In this document: positions 1 through 5,446 of the stretch, one piece after another | How positions within the stretch are numbered: the stretch's first letter is position 1 | Layout of the letters: the number at the start of each line of letters is the position of its first letter | Assembly: GCA_020052975.1 (NCBI GenBank) | Contig: JAGVOC010000276.1 | Coordinates: 1 to 6,252 of the forward strand | Length of the DNA: 6,252 bases | Source of the DNA: Desulfobacterales bacterium | Lineage (GTDB): Bacteria; Desulfobacterota; Desulfobacteria; Desulfobacterales; RPRI01 | Direction: 5' to 3' | Notes under the pieces: model-generated | Seen by the model: the letters and a program-made list of their open reading frames with translations, nothing else | Database searches by the model: none | What the model was told of the DNA's origin: nothing | Translations under genes and position numbers: made by a program

Positions 1-2
1 TA

Positions 3-75
3 GGTTCATGGTTTATGGTTACTGGTTCCTGGTTAAAAGAAAAAACCAGAAACTACAAACAAGAGACCAAAAACC
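3..75. repeat. Imperfect inverted repeat of GGTT/AACC units downstream of tsaD
   Basis: Bases 3-34 are built from repeated GGTT units separated by 3-4 bases. Bases 44-75 are the matching AACC-rich arm. By eye, 23 of 32 positions pair, around a 9-base A-rich loop (35-43); the innermost CTGGTT/AACCAG pairing is perfect. The element lies 3' of tsaD, 46 bases beyond its stop codon. Similar degenerate 'ggttactggttcctggtt' tracts are, from memory, scattered between genes in Desulfobacterota. It could act as a weak transcript-end hairpin, but there is no clean U-tract, so I call it a dispersed repeat. The rest of 1-121 shows nothing I recognise. Confidence 0.5.
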
Positions 76-121
76 AAATCTTTAAATAAATCGGGCAAAA
101 GAGGACATTATGCAAAGATCT

Positions 122-1117
122 CTAAAGCGCTCTCGAAAATACATCCAGATTCAAATCCTGAGTAACACCGTTTATCAGGCTGTGATAACCTGCTGCAGCT
201 ATCATGGCTGCATTGTCTCCGCAAAGGGAAGGGTCGGGGATATGGACCTTTATGCCGGATAAATCAGCTTCAATATTTGTCTTTTCCCTTAACCTTTTAT
301 TTGCAGCAACTCCGCCTGCTATTGAAATATGTTCGCAGCCTCTGTATTTTGCAGCATTGATGAGCTTGTAGGATAAAACATCAACGACCGCTTCCTGGAA
401 TCCTGCCGCTATATCAGGAATCATATCTTTGTACTCATCCGCATGGGTTTGGATAAAGCGGCTGACTGAAGTCTTTATCCCGCTGAAGCTGAAATCAAAG
501 CCTGACTTATCGAGATAGGTTCTGGGGAAATTTATTTTAAGAGGATCGCCTTTTTCTGCTGTTTTTCCTACAATGCTTCCACCCGGGTATCCGAGTCCAA
601 GCATTTTAGCAACCTTGTCAAAAGCTTCTCCTGCAGCATCATCGCGGGTTTGTCCCATCAGTTCCATATTTGTGTAAGAAGCAACATGATAAATACCGGT
701 ATGTCCTCCTGAAGCCAGAAGTGAAATAAAAGGGAAAGGGGGTGGATCAGGTTCGAGGAAAACGGAATGGATGTGTCCTTCCAGATGGTTGACGCCCGTC
801 CACGGAATGCTGAGCGCAAAGGCATAGGCCTTTGCGAATGAAAAACCGACCAGAAGAGAGCCTATAAGGCCTGGTCCCCGCGTGACCGCTATTGCATCGG
901 GACGGTCAGATCCGATATCGGAGCTCTTTATGGCTTCTCTTACAACTGGGACTATAGCTTCGATATGCTTTCTGGAGGCCAGTTCCGGGACAACACCTCC
1001 GTACGGGTGGTGAACTTCAATCTGGGATAATACAACTGAAGATAATATTCTGGTTCCGTTTTCTACTACTGCGGCAGCTGTTTCATCGCAGGATGTTTCA
1101 ATTCCTATAATTATCAT
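122..1117 (-). CDS. tsaD: tRNA N6-adenosine threonylcarbamoyltransferase TsaD
   Basis: This is the catalytic subunit of the t6A machinery. It transfers the threonylcarbamoyl group from threonylcarbamoyl-AMP (made by TsaC/TsaB-D-E partners) to A37 of ANN-decoding tRNAs in the cytoplasm. The 331-residue protein is full length (E. coli has 337). It opens with the ASKHA-fold signature GIETSCDET (residues 5-13). The metal-binding HLEGH supplies H111 and H115, and D301 in CGDNAAM is the third ligand. SGGHT (136-140), DDAAGEAFDK (159-168) and GGVAAN (268-273) are further nucleotide and active-site motifs. The ATG start is fixed by the conserved N-terminus. A GGAAGG ribosome-binding site is present but about 15 bases away, which is long; a stop codon overlaps the start (ATGA), suggesting coupling to an upstream frame. 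It lies downstream of purM in the same direction. Family assignment is very secure. Confidence 0.97.
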   Translation of the reverse strand: MIIIGIETSCDETAAAVVENGTRILSSVVLSQIEVHHPYGGVVPELASRKHIEAIVPVVREAIKSSDIGSDRPDAIAVTRGPGLIGSLLVGFSFAKAYAFALSIPWTGVNHLEGHIHSVFLEPDPPPFPFISLLASGGHTGIYHVASYTNMELMGQTRDDAAGEAFDKVAKMLGLGYPGGSIVGKTAEKGDPLKINFPRTYLDKSGFDFSFSGIKTSVSRFIQTHADEYKDMIPDIAAGFQEAVVDVLSYKLINAAKYRGCEHISIAGGVAANKRLREKTNIEADLSGIKVHIPDPSLCGDNAAMIAAAGYHSLINGVTQDLNLDVFSRAL

Positions 1118-1286
1118 GAGAAAATCAAGGCGCCTTCCTGGTGCCGGTTGAACCGGCAGTTCAGGATTTGCAAAAGGTCTGTCCTTTTTTCCCCTTTGAC
1201 AGCCAGTTCAACAACCTTAATAGGTTCGGATGGACCTTTATCGCTTCCCGGTTGTCTTGCTTAATGTCGTTATTTGTTAAATCCAT
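1114..1286 (-). pseudogene. Possible frameshifted 57-codon gene between purM and tsaD
   Basis: Two minus-strand frames share this spacer. Frame A begins at ATG 1286, overlapping the purM stop codon by ten bases, and reads MDLTNNDIKQDNREAIK and onward to TGA at 1163-1161 (41 codons). Frame B is open from 1260 to a TGA at 1116-1114 that overlaps the tsaD ATG by four bases. It has no ATG, but reads like protein, with EPIKVVELAVKGEKR and later NRHQEGALIFS. The interval of 173 bases is one short of 58 codons, so one lost base would turn a 57-residue gene joined to both neighbours into these two halves. The crossover probably lies near 1235 (AUAAAGG); a second candidate is the GGGGAAAAAA run at 1194-1185. 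I recognise no family. The alternatives are a sequencing error, programmed -1 frameshifting, or chance. Confidence 0.3.
1137..1165 (-). other. Hairpin in the leader just upstream of tsaD
   Basis: TGCCGGTT (1142-1149) and AACCGGCA (1151-1158) are perfect complements with a single base between them, so the practical stem is about six pairs with a TTGAA loop. Outside it, CCTG (1137-1140) pairs with CAGG (1162-1165) across a small internal loop. The neighbouring AAGGCGCCTT (1127-1136) is a perfect 10-base palindrome. No U-tract follows on the minus strand, so this is not a standard terminator. It overlaps the putative broken gene, and the sequence may simply be coding. Its position around the tsaD ribosome-binding site would allow an effect on translation, but that is only inference. 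Confidence 0.35.
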
Positions 1287-2320
1287 TTTATTTGTTTGTG
1301 TGAAGTTTTCCTTTCTGCAATATCCCCTATGATAAAAGCCTTTTCGTTTATGGCACCAAGGCGTTCCATTATTTCCTGCGCTGACTTTTCAGGAACGATT
1401 GCAACCATGCCTATTCCGTTATTAAATGTTTTCATCATCTCTTCTTCGGAGATATTTCCGGCCTCTTTCAGAAAATGAAAGACAGGGGGTACCTCCCAGC
1501 TTTCCTTTATGATCCTTACCATGCACGTTTCGGGTATTATACGGATAATGTTTTCCGACAACCCTCCTCCCGTGATGTGGGCAAGGCCATGAATTGGTAA
1601 TTCTTTTAAAAAGCTGAGAATTGTTTCTGAATATATCCGCGTGGGAGTGATAAGCTCTTCTCCTATGGTTTTCCCAAGTTCAGGTACGTATGAGTCTGTT
1701 TTTAATTTCAGAACATCAAAGCATATCTTCCGGGCAAGCGAATATCCATTGCTGTGGAGCCCGCTTGATGCGATTCCTATAAGTTTGTGCCCCATGCGAA
1801 TACCGGAACCGTCAATAATTTTGTTATAGTCAACAATTCCAACAGCAAATCCGGCAAGGTCATACTCATTTTTCTTGTAAAATCCAGGCATTTCTGCTGT
1901 TTCACCGCCTAAAAGCGCGCATTTCGCCTGCTTGCATCCTTCTGCGATACCCGTAATAACATCAGTGGCGATTCCTGTATCAAGCTCTCCCGTAGCAAAG
2001 TAATCAAGGAAGAAAAGAGGTTCTGCGCCCTGAACTATGATGTCGTTAACACTCATAGCAACAAGATCGATACCAACTGTATCGTGTTTGCCCATCATGA
2101 AGGCTATCTTGAGTTTTGTGCCGACTCCGTCGGTTGAGCTGACAAGAACGGGTTTCTGCAGGTTAGTCGTGTTGATTGAAAAGAGTCCGCCAAATCCTCC
2201 TATTTCACCGATTACACCGGGCCTTATCGTCTTTTTGGCAATTTCCCTTATTGATTCAACCAGCCTGTTTGCTTTTTCAATATCTACGCCTGCATCAGCG
2301 TAAGTGAGAGAATCCATCAT
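1277..2320 (-). CDS. purM: Phosphoribosylformylglycinamidine cyclo-ligase (AIR synthetase) PurM
   Basis: PurM catalyses the ATP-dependent ring closure of FGAM to aminoimidazole ribonucleotide in de novo purine synthesis, as a cytosolic homodimer. The protein has 347 residues, the usual length for the family (E. coli 345). The N-terminal AIRS domain contains the DGVGTKLKIA loop (64-73), VAMSVNDIIVQGAEP (87-101) and LLGGETAEMPG (136-146). The C-terminal domain holds ASSGLHSNGYSL (184-195), HITGGG (248-253) and FNNGIGM (299-305). Two adjacent ATGs begin the gene. A GGAG at 2330-2327 lies 6 bases before the first and 9 before the second, so either could serve, giving 347 or 346 residues. The tail after the last conserved block (SHKQIKWI) is slightly longer and more basic than I would expect. 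It leads the leftward group, with tsaD following in the same direction. Confidence 0.97.
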   Translation of the reverse strand: MMDSLTYADAGVDIEKANRLVESIREIAKKTIRPGVIGEIGGFGGLFSINTTNLQKPVLVSSTDGVGTKLKIAFMMGKHDTVGIDLVAMSVNDIIVQGAEPLFFLDYFATGELDTGIATDVITGIAEGCKQAKCALLGGETAEMPGFYKKNEYDLAGFAVGIVDYNKIIDGSGIRMGHKLIGIASSGLHSNGYSLARKICFDVLKLKTDSYVPELGKTIGEELITPTRIYSETILSFLKELPIHGLAHITGGGLSENIIRIIPETCMVRIIKESWEVPPVFHFLKEAGNISEEEMMKTFNNGIGMVAIVPEKSAQEIMERLGAINEKAFIIGDIAERKTSHKQIKWI

Positions 2321-2346
2321 TTATAACTCCATTTTATTAATAAAAT

Positions 2347-2496
2347 AAGCAAGCCTGAAATAGGTTACCAATATCCCAATGCCTTACAATATGCAAACTT
2401 TCATCCGCCAGATAAAATCACTGTCTAACAGGAATACACAAGACGTATCGGCTTATTTGGGTATGCATTATTAAGGTAAGCATATCAGGCTTGCTT
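2347..2496. repeat. About 150-base element bounded by perfect 12-base inverted repeats
   Basis: AAGCAAGCCTGA (2347-2358) is matched exactly, inverted, by TCAGGCTTGCTT (2485-2496). Pairing continues inward with TTACC (2365-2369) against GGTAA (2475-2479) across a short unpaired gap, giving arms of about 22 bases. The interior of roughly 105 bases shows only loose further complementarity and no coding frame. Size and shape resemble a miniature inverted-repeat (MITE-like) element or a long regulatory hairpin. I see no clear target-site duplication: the flanks are AT-rich on the left and GTTGAAAG on the right. The left arm is 27 bases from the purM start, so it would be transcribed in, or overlap the promoter of, purM. 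Confidence 0.5.
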
Positions 2497-2550
2497 GTTG
2501 AAAGATGTCAAAATTTAAACCGGTTCGTGATAAAAGTCAAAACAAATTTT

Positions 2551-2579
2551 TTGACATGTTATGCAATATATTGTAACTA
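2551..2579 (+). promoter_or_regulatory. Candidate sigma70-type promoter for the aminotransferase-hom-thrH group
   Basis: A perfect -35 hexamer, TTGACA, lies at 2551-2556. The -10 is weaker: TAACTA at 2574-2579 with a 17-base spacer, or TGTAAC at 2572-2577 with 15. The resulting leader would be roughly 60 bases before the ATG at 2647. The -35 sits inside an inverted pair of TGTCAAAA-type sequences, and the spacer contains a palindrome, both compatible with repressor or activator control. No other hexamer pair on this strand looks better, but the poor -10 keeps this uncertain. Confidence 0.4.
2558..2577. promoter_or_regulatory. Candidate operator palindrome within the promoter
   Basis: CAATATATTG (2564-2573) is a perfect 10-base palindrome, and GTTA (2558-2561) and TAAC (2574-2577) extend the symmetry with two extra bases on one side. 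It fills the spacer between the -35 and -10 candidates, where a bound regulator would block polymerase. A related sequence in the opposite orientation, GTAACATATTGTCAAC, lies at 2600-2615 and shares the GTT, CAATAT and AC blocks. Which regulator might bind is unknown. Confidence 0.3.
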
Positions 2580-2646
2580 AACTTAAAATTGGTGAAATAG
2601 TAACATATTGTCAACTTTATCAAAAAGAAACAGATGAGGATGTGAT

Positions 2647-3816
2647 ATGAAGAGTAAGTTTGCCAGGCTTGACCGTTTACCTCCGTATGTTTTTGCAACC
2701 GTCAATAAGATTAAAATGGATGCCAGACATGCCGGAGAGGACATAATAGATCTTGGAATGGGAAATCCCGATCTCGGAACCCCGCAGCATATTGTTGAAA
2801 AGCTGACGGAGGCTGCCCAGAAGGCGCCCAACCACCGCTATTCTGCTTCAATGGGCATCACCAAGCTTAGAATGGCGATAGCGAGCTGGTACAAGAGAAG
2901 GTTTGATGTTGATATCGATCCTGACAATGAGGCTATTGTTACAATAGGTGTTAAAGAGGGATTGTCCCATCTCATTCTTGTTACAATACGGCCTGGTGAT
3001 GTAATATTTACCCCCACACCGACTTATCCTATTCATCCGTATTCTGCAATTATTGCAGGAGGAGATGTCCGGGGAATTCCGGTCGGACCCGGGTGTGATT
3101 TCTTTGAGAACCTTATCACTGCCACGAAGCAGACATGGCCTAAGCCAAAGGTTCTTATAATAAGCTATCCCCATAACCCGACCACCGAAGTTGTGAACGT
3201 CGATTTTTTCGGGAAGATCGTCGATTATGCAAAGGAGCACAGTATCATGGTCATTCATGATTTTGCATATGCCGACCTTGTTTTTGACGGTTATAAAGCT
3301 CCGAGTTTTCTTCAGGTGAAAGGCGCGAAAGATGTTGGAGTTGAATTCTTTTCTCTCTCAAAGAGTTACAGTATGCCCGGCTGGCGAGTAGGTTTTTGTG
3401 TCGGAAATCCGGATATTGTTGCCGCCTTGCGCAGGATCAAAAGTTACCTTGATTATGGTGTATTCCAGCCGATACAGATAGCTTCTATTATTGCATTAAA
3501 CGGGCCTCAGGACTGCGTACAAGAAATATGCAACACCTATAAGGAGCGAAGGGATGCCCTTATAAATGGTCTTGGCCGGGTTGGCTGGGATATTAAAAGC
3601 CCGAAAGGGACTATGTTCGTATGGGGAAAAATACCTGATAAATATCTTAAGATGGGGTCGGTCGAATTTTCCAAGTTTCTTATTAAGGAGGCGCAGGTGG
3701 CCGTTGCACCAGGTCTCGGTTTTGGCGAGTACGGTGATGAATACGTTCGCTTTGCTCTCATAGAAAATACAATGCGCATTAACCAGGCCGTTCGCGGAAT
3801 CAAAAAGATTCTGTAG
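2647..3816 (+). CDS. alaC: PLP-dependent class I/II aminotransferase, AlaC-like
   Basis: This is a fold-type I aminotransferase of the aspartate aminotransferase superfamily. The closest match I recall is E. coli AlaC (YfdZ), the glutamate-pyruvate transaminase that makes alanine; related proteins act as LL-diaminopimelate or aromatic/methionine aminotransferases, so substrate is inferred only. The 389 residues contain the standard core. The PLP Schiff-base lysine is K239 in [15 protein letters not shown]. The ring-contacting residues are N177 in PHNPT and D205 with nearby Y208. R247 contacts the cofactor phosphate, and R368 in YVRFALIE is the substrate-carboxylate arginine. The N-terminal [10 protein letters not shown] (37-46) is typical. 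A GAGGA ribosome-binding site ends six bases before the ATG. It heads the rightward group; hom follows 84 bases later, and this pairing with an aspartate-family gene suggests a shared role in amino-acid supply. Confidence 0.88.
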   Translation: MKSKFARLDRLPPYVFATVNKIKMDARHAGEDIIDLGMGNPDLGTPQHIVEKLTEAAQKAPNHRYSASMGITKLRMAIASWYKRRFDVDIDPDNEAIVTIGVKEGLSHLILVTIRPGDVIFTPTPTYPIHPYSAIIAGGDVRGIPVGPGCDFFENLITATKQTWPKPKVLIISYPHNPTTEVVNVDFFGKIVDYAKEHSIMVIHDFAYADLVFDGYKAPSFLQVKGAKDVGVEFFSLSKSYSMPGWRVGFCVGNPDIVAALRRIKSYLDYGVFQPIQIASIIALNGPQDCVQEICNTYKERRDALINGLGRVGWDIKSPKGTMFVWGKIPDKYLKMGSVEFSKFLIKEAQVAVAPGLGFGEYGDEYVRFALIENTMRINQAVRGIKKIL

Positions 3817-3900
3817 ATTGAAAGAATCACGGTGCCGGAAGATAGCCGGTATTAGCAACATAGAGCGAGACTTTTGAAGAACATTGCAGGAGTTATCGGT

Positions 3901-5217
3901 ATGAGAAAAATTAACATAGGCTTATTGGGTTGCGGGACTGTCGGAACAGGGGTCGCGAAAATACTCATTGAGAAAAAAGATCTTATCAGCTCGAGAGTGG
4001 GGGCTGAATTAAACTTAAAGTATGTTGCCGATCTTGATGCAGCAAGGGACAGGGGAATCAGGTTTGATGAGGGAGTATTCGTCAAAGATCCCTTCAAGGT
4101 TGTTGATGATCCTGAAACAGATATAATCCTTGAAATGATTGGCGGGGAAAAAATTGCGAAGAATCTGATCTTAAGGGCTATAGACAATAAGAAACAGGTT
4201 GTCACGGCAAACAAGGCTCTGCTCGCTTCTCACGGGAATGAAATATTCAGGGCTGCCGCTGCCGGAGGCGTTGATGTGGCCTATGAAGCAAGCGTTGGAG
4301 GCTGTATGCCTATTATCAAAACCATGCGGGAGTCCCTGGTTGGGAATCAGGTTAAATCAATGATCGGAATATTAAACGGCACATGCAACTACATACTGTC
4401 GAAGATAACGGATGACGGAAGCACTTTTGAAGCGGCACTTTCTGAAGCACAGGCAAAAGGATATGCGGAAGCGGACCCGACCCTGGATGTTGAAGGATTT
4501 GATACAGCCCATAAACTGGCTATATTGACTTCTATTGCATATTGCATGGAGATCAATTTCAGGGATATTTATATCGAAGGCATTTCAAGGATTACACCCC
4601 TTGATATCGAGTTCGCAGGCCAGTTCGGCTACAGGATAAAGCTTCTTGCAATAAGCAAGTTCAGGGGAAATTCTGTTGAGGCGAGGGTACACCCGACCAT
4701 GATTCCTTTTGAAAATATGCTTTCGAATGTTAATGGCCCCCTTAACGCGATTACTGTTTCAGGCGACGCTGTTGGAGATATACTTCTGTACGGGCGCGGG
4801 GCAGGTATGATGCCGACGGCAAGCGCGGTTATCAGCGATACAGTTGACCTTGCAAGGAACATTCTGTCCGGTTCCGTCGGAAGAATTCCGCTTCTTTCCT
4901 GCCAGATGCAGAATATCAGAAAGATTCCGGTCATGCCTGTAGATGAGATATCAACCCATTATTACTTCAGATTTGCAGCCCTCGACCGCCCTGGAGTTCT
5001 TTCAAAAATATCGGGAATTCTTGGTAATTACGGGATAAGCTTAAAGTCAGTCCACCAGAAAGGCCGCAAAACAAACGGATCGGTGCCGCTCGTCATGCTT
5101 TCACACCTCTGCAGGGAGGAAGCCGTGAAAAAGGCGCTTGATGAAATATCCCGGCTTGATGTTGTGAGCACAAAACCTGCATTGATAAGAATAGAGGATG
5201 ATAATCAGGAGGATTAA
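3901..5217 (+). CDS. hom: Homoserine dehydrogenase with C-terminal ACT domain
   Basis: Hom reduces aspartate semialdehyde to homoserine with NAD(P)H, the branch step to threonine and methionine. From this start the protein has 438 residues, normal for the monofunctional ACT-bearing type. The Rossmann domain begins with GLLGCGTVGTG (7-17). VTANK (101-105) supplies the conserved lysine K105. The catalytic domain has LNGTCNYIL (158-166) and the E190-D201-K205 triad, spaced as in yeast E208-D219-K223. An ACT domain runs from about 352 to 430 (ALDRPGVLSKISGIL), so feedback inhibition by threonine is likely. I chose ATG 3901 because AGGAG (3888-3892) lies eight bases before it; the in-frame TTG at 3874, nine codons earlier, has no good ribosome-binding site and would precede the conserved N-terminus. 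No aspartokinase is fused. Confidence 0.96.
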   Translation: MRKINIGLLGCGTVGTGVAKILIEKKDLISSRVGAELNLKYVADLDAARDRGIRFDEGVFVKDPFKVVDDPETDIILEMIGGEKIAKNLILRAIDNKKQVVTANKALLASHGNEIFRAAAAGGVDVAYEASVGGCMPIIKTMRESLVGNQVKSMIGILNGTCNYILSKITDDGSTFEAALSEAQAKGYAEADPTLDVEGFDTAHKLAILTSIAYCMEINFRDIYIEGISRITPLDIEFAGQFGYRIKLLAISKFRGNSVEARVHPTMIPFENMLSNVNGPLNAITVSGDAVGDILLYGRGAGMMPTASAVISDTVDLARNILSGSVGRIPLLSCQMQNIRKIPVMPVDEISTHYYFRFAALDRPGVLSKISGILGNYGISLKSVHQKGRKTNGSVPLVMLSHLCREEAVKKALDEISRLDVVSTKPALIRIEDDNQED

Positions 5218-5250
5218 TAGATGATGGATCACCTCCAAAAGAGTTGGTGA
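5207..5250 (+). other. Strong ribosome-binding site followed by a nine-codon ORF
   Basis: The last codons of hom contain a perfect AGGAGG (5207-5212). Eight bases later comes ATGATG at 5221, which opens MMDHLQKSW and stops at TGA (5248-5250). The arrangement is what one expects for the next gene in a coupled operon, but the frame is tiny. After the TGA the same frame stays open to 5463 and enters the four-helix-bundle remnant. It may be the relic start of a gene lost between hom and thrH, a leader peptide, or chance (the AGGAGG also encodes hom's Gln-Glu-Asp). Confidence 0.3.
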
Positions 5251-5253
5251 TCC
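5226..5253 (+). terminator. Perfect 8-bp hairpin just after hom, without a U-tract
   Basis: GGATCACC (5226-5233) and GGTGATCC (5246-5253) form a perfect eight-pair stem with a 12-base loop, nine bases after the hom stop codon. It is followed by TATGAGG, not by a run of T, so an intrinsic terminator is not well supported. It could be an RNA-processing or stability hairpin that lowers thrH expression relative to hom. It also covers the nine-codon ORF, its TGA lying in the 3' arm. Confidence 0.35.
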
Positions 5254-5257
5254 TATG

Positions 5258-5400
5258 AGGATTCAAGGGGTCAAGGAATCAAGGATTCAAGTGAAAGGAA
5301 AGCCTGTCAGAACATCAAAAGAGATATCGGGGAGGTTGAGAGGATGCTGAAAGCCTTGATAAAATCATTAGAAAACAAACACTTGAATCCTGGACCCCTT
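5258..5400. repeat. GGATTCAAG-type inverted repeat element
   Basis: GGATTCAAGTG (5283-5293) pairs perfectly with CACTTGAATCC (5380-5390), and AAGGGGTC (5265-5272) with GACCCCTT (5393-5400). The left arm has an eight-base excess between these blocks. Within the left arm AGGATTCAAG occurs twice as a direct repeat (5258-5267 and 5282-5291), 24 bases apart. The 86 bases between the inner arms encode the four-helix-bundle remnant listed separately. Such 'tcaaggattcaag' tracts often border small four-helix-bundle genes in Desulfobacterota as far as I recall; that association is memory, while the repeat itself is plain in the sequence. Confidence 0.6.
5305..5394 (+). pseudogene. C-terminal remnant of a four-helix-bundle (23S rRNA intervening-sequence) protein
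   Basis: Read from 5305, the frame gives NIKRDIGEVERMLKALIKSL followed by ENKHLNPG. This closely resembles the last helix of the small 'four helix bundle' or S23 intervening-sequence protein family, which typically ends in a leucine-rich EVxRMLxxLIxSL segment. The family's N-terminal part (roughly the first 80-90 residues) is absent: upstream the frame contains repeat DNA, not protein-like sequence, and there is no suitable start. The remnant lies inside the inverted repeat, as though most of an insert had been deleted between its left flank and last helix. The frame runs on without a stop to 5464, past the thrH start. The function of intact members is not established; this fragment should be inactive. 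The identification is from pattern memory over about 25 residues, so it is moderate. Confidence 0.45.
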
Positions 5401-5421
5401 TCTCCCAACCAATTGGGAGAA
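5400..5421 (+). other. Perfect 9-bp hairpin upstream of thrH
   Basis: TTCTCCCAA (5400-5408) and TTGGGAGAA (5413-5421) form a nine-pair stem closed by a CCAA tetraloop, ending 25 bases before the thrH ATG. No T-run follows, so it is unlikely to terminate transcription. It could protect the 5' end of a processed thrH message or mark the edge of the adjacent repeat element. Confidence 0.45.
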
Positions 5422-5446
5422 GAACCTATATTGTTGAAGGAGATTT

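Larger units (their letters stand above)
2321..2646. promoter_or_regulatory. Divergent intergenic control region between purM and the aminotransferase gene
   Basis: These 326 bases separate two divergent starts, so promoters for both directions should lie here. The left half (2347-2496) is occupied by an inverted-repeat element described separately. The right half is AT-rich and holds the best rightward promoter candidate (TTGACA at 2551) with several palindromes. For purM no convincing leftward promoter stands out; a TTGGTA ... TATTTT pair with 18-base spacing on the minus strand, within the left repeat arm, is only a weak candidate. I see no open frame of coding character, tRNA or known riboswitch pattern. 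Confidence 0.5.

Noticed and set aside
1..121. CRISPR-like repeats in the GGTT-rich tract
   Set aside because: Repeat units are only four bases with 3-4 base gaps and no constant repeat length or spacers; this is not a CRISPR array.
1141..1332. A 63-codon plus-strand frame starting with GTG between tsaD and purM
   Set aside because: It is exactly antisense to the protein-like minus-strand frame and overlaps the end of purM; no ribosome-binding site or family resemblance.
2583..2831. Minus-strand frame of 82 codons over the aminotransferase start
   Set aside because: It is antisense to the well-supported gene, with no family features. The other long antisense frames inside the aminotransferase, hom and purM genes were rejected for the same reason.
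3831..3854. Hairpin between the aminotransferase gene and hom (GCCGG ... GCCGG) as a terminator
   Set aside because: The only symmetric pairing is a four-base CCGG/CCGG stem, and no T-run follows; the two genes most likely share a transcript.
3874..3900. TTG at 3874 as the start of hom
   Set aside because: It adds nine residues before the conserved N-terminus and has no good ribosome-binding site, whereas ATG 3901 has AGGAG eight bases upstream.
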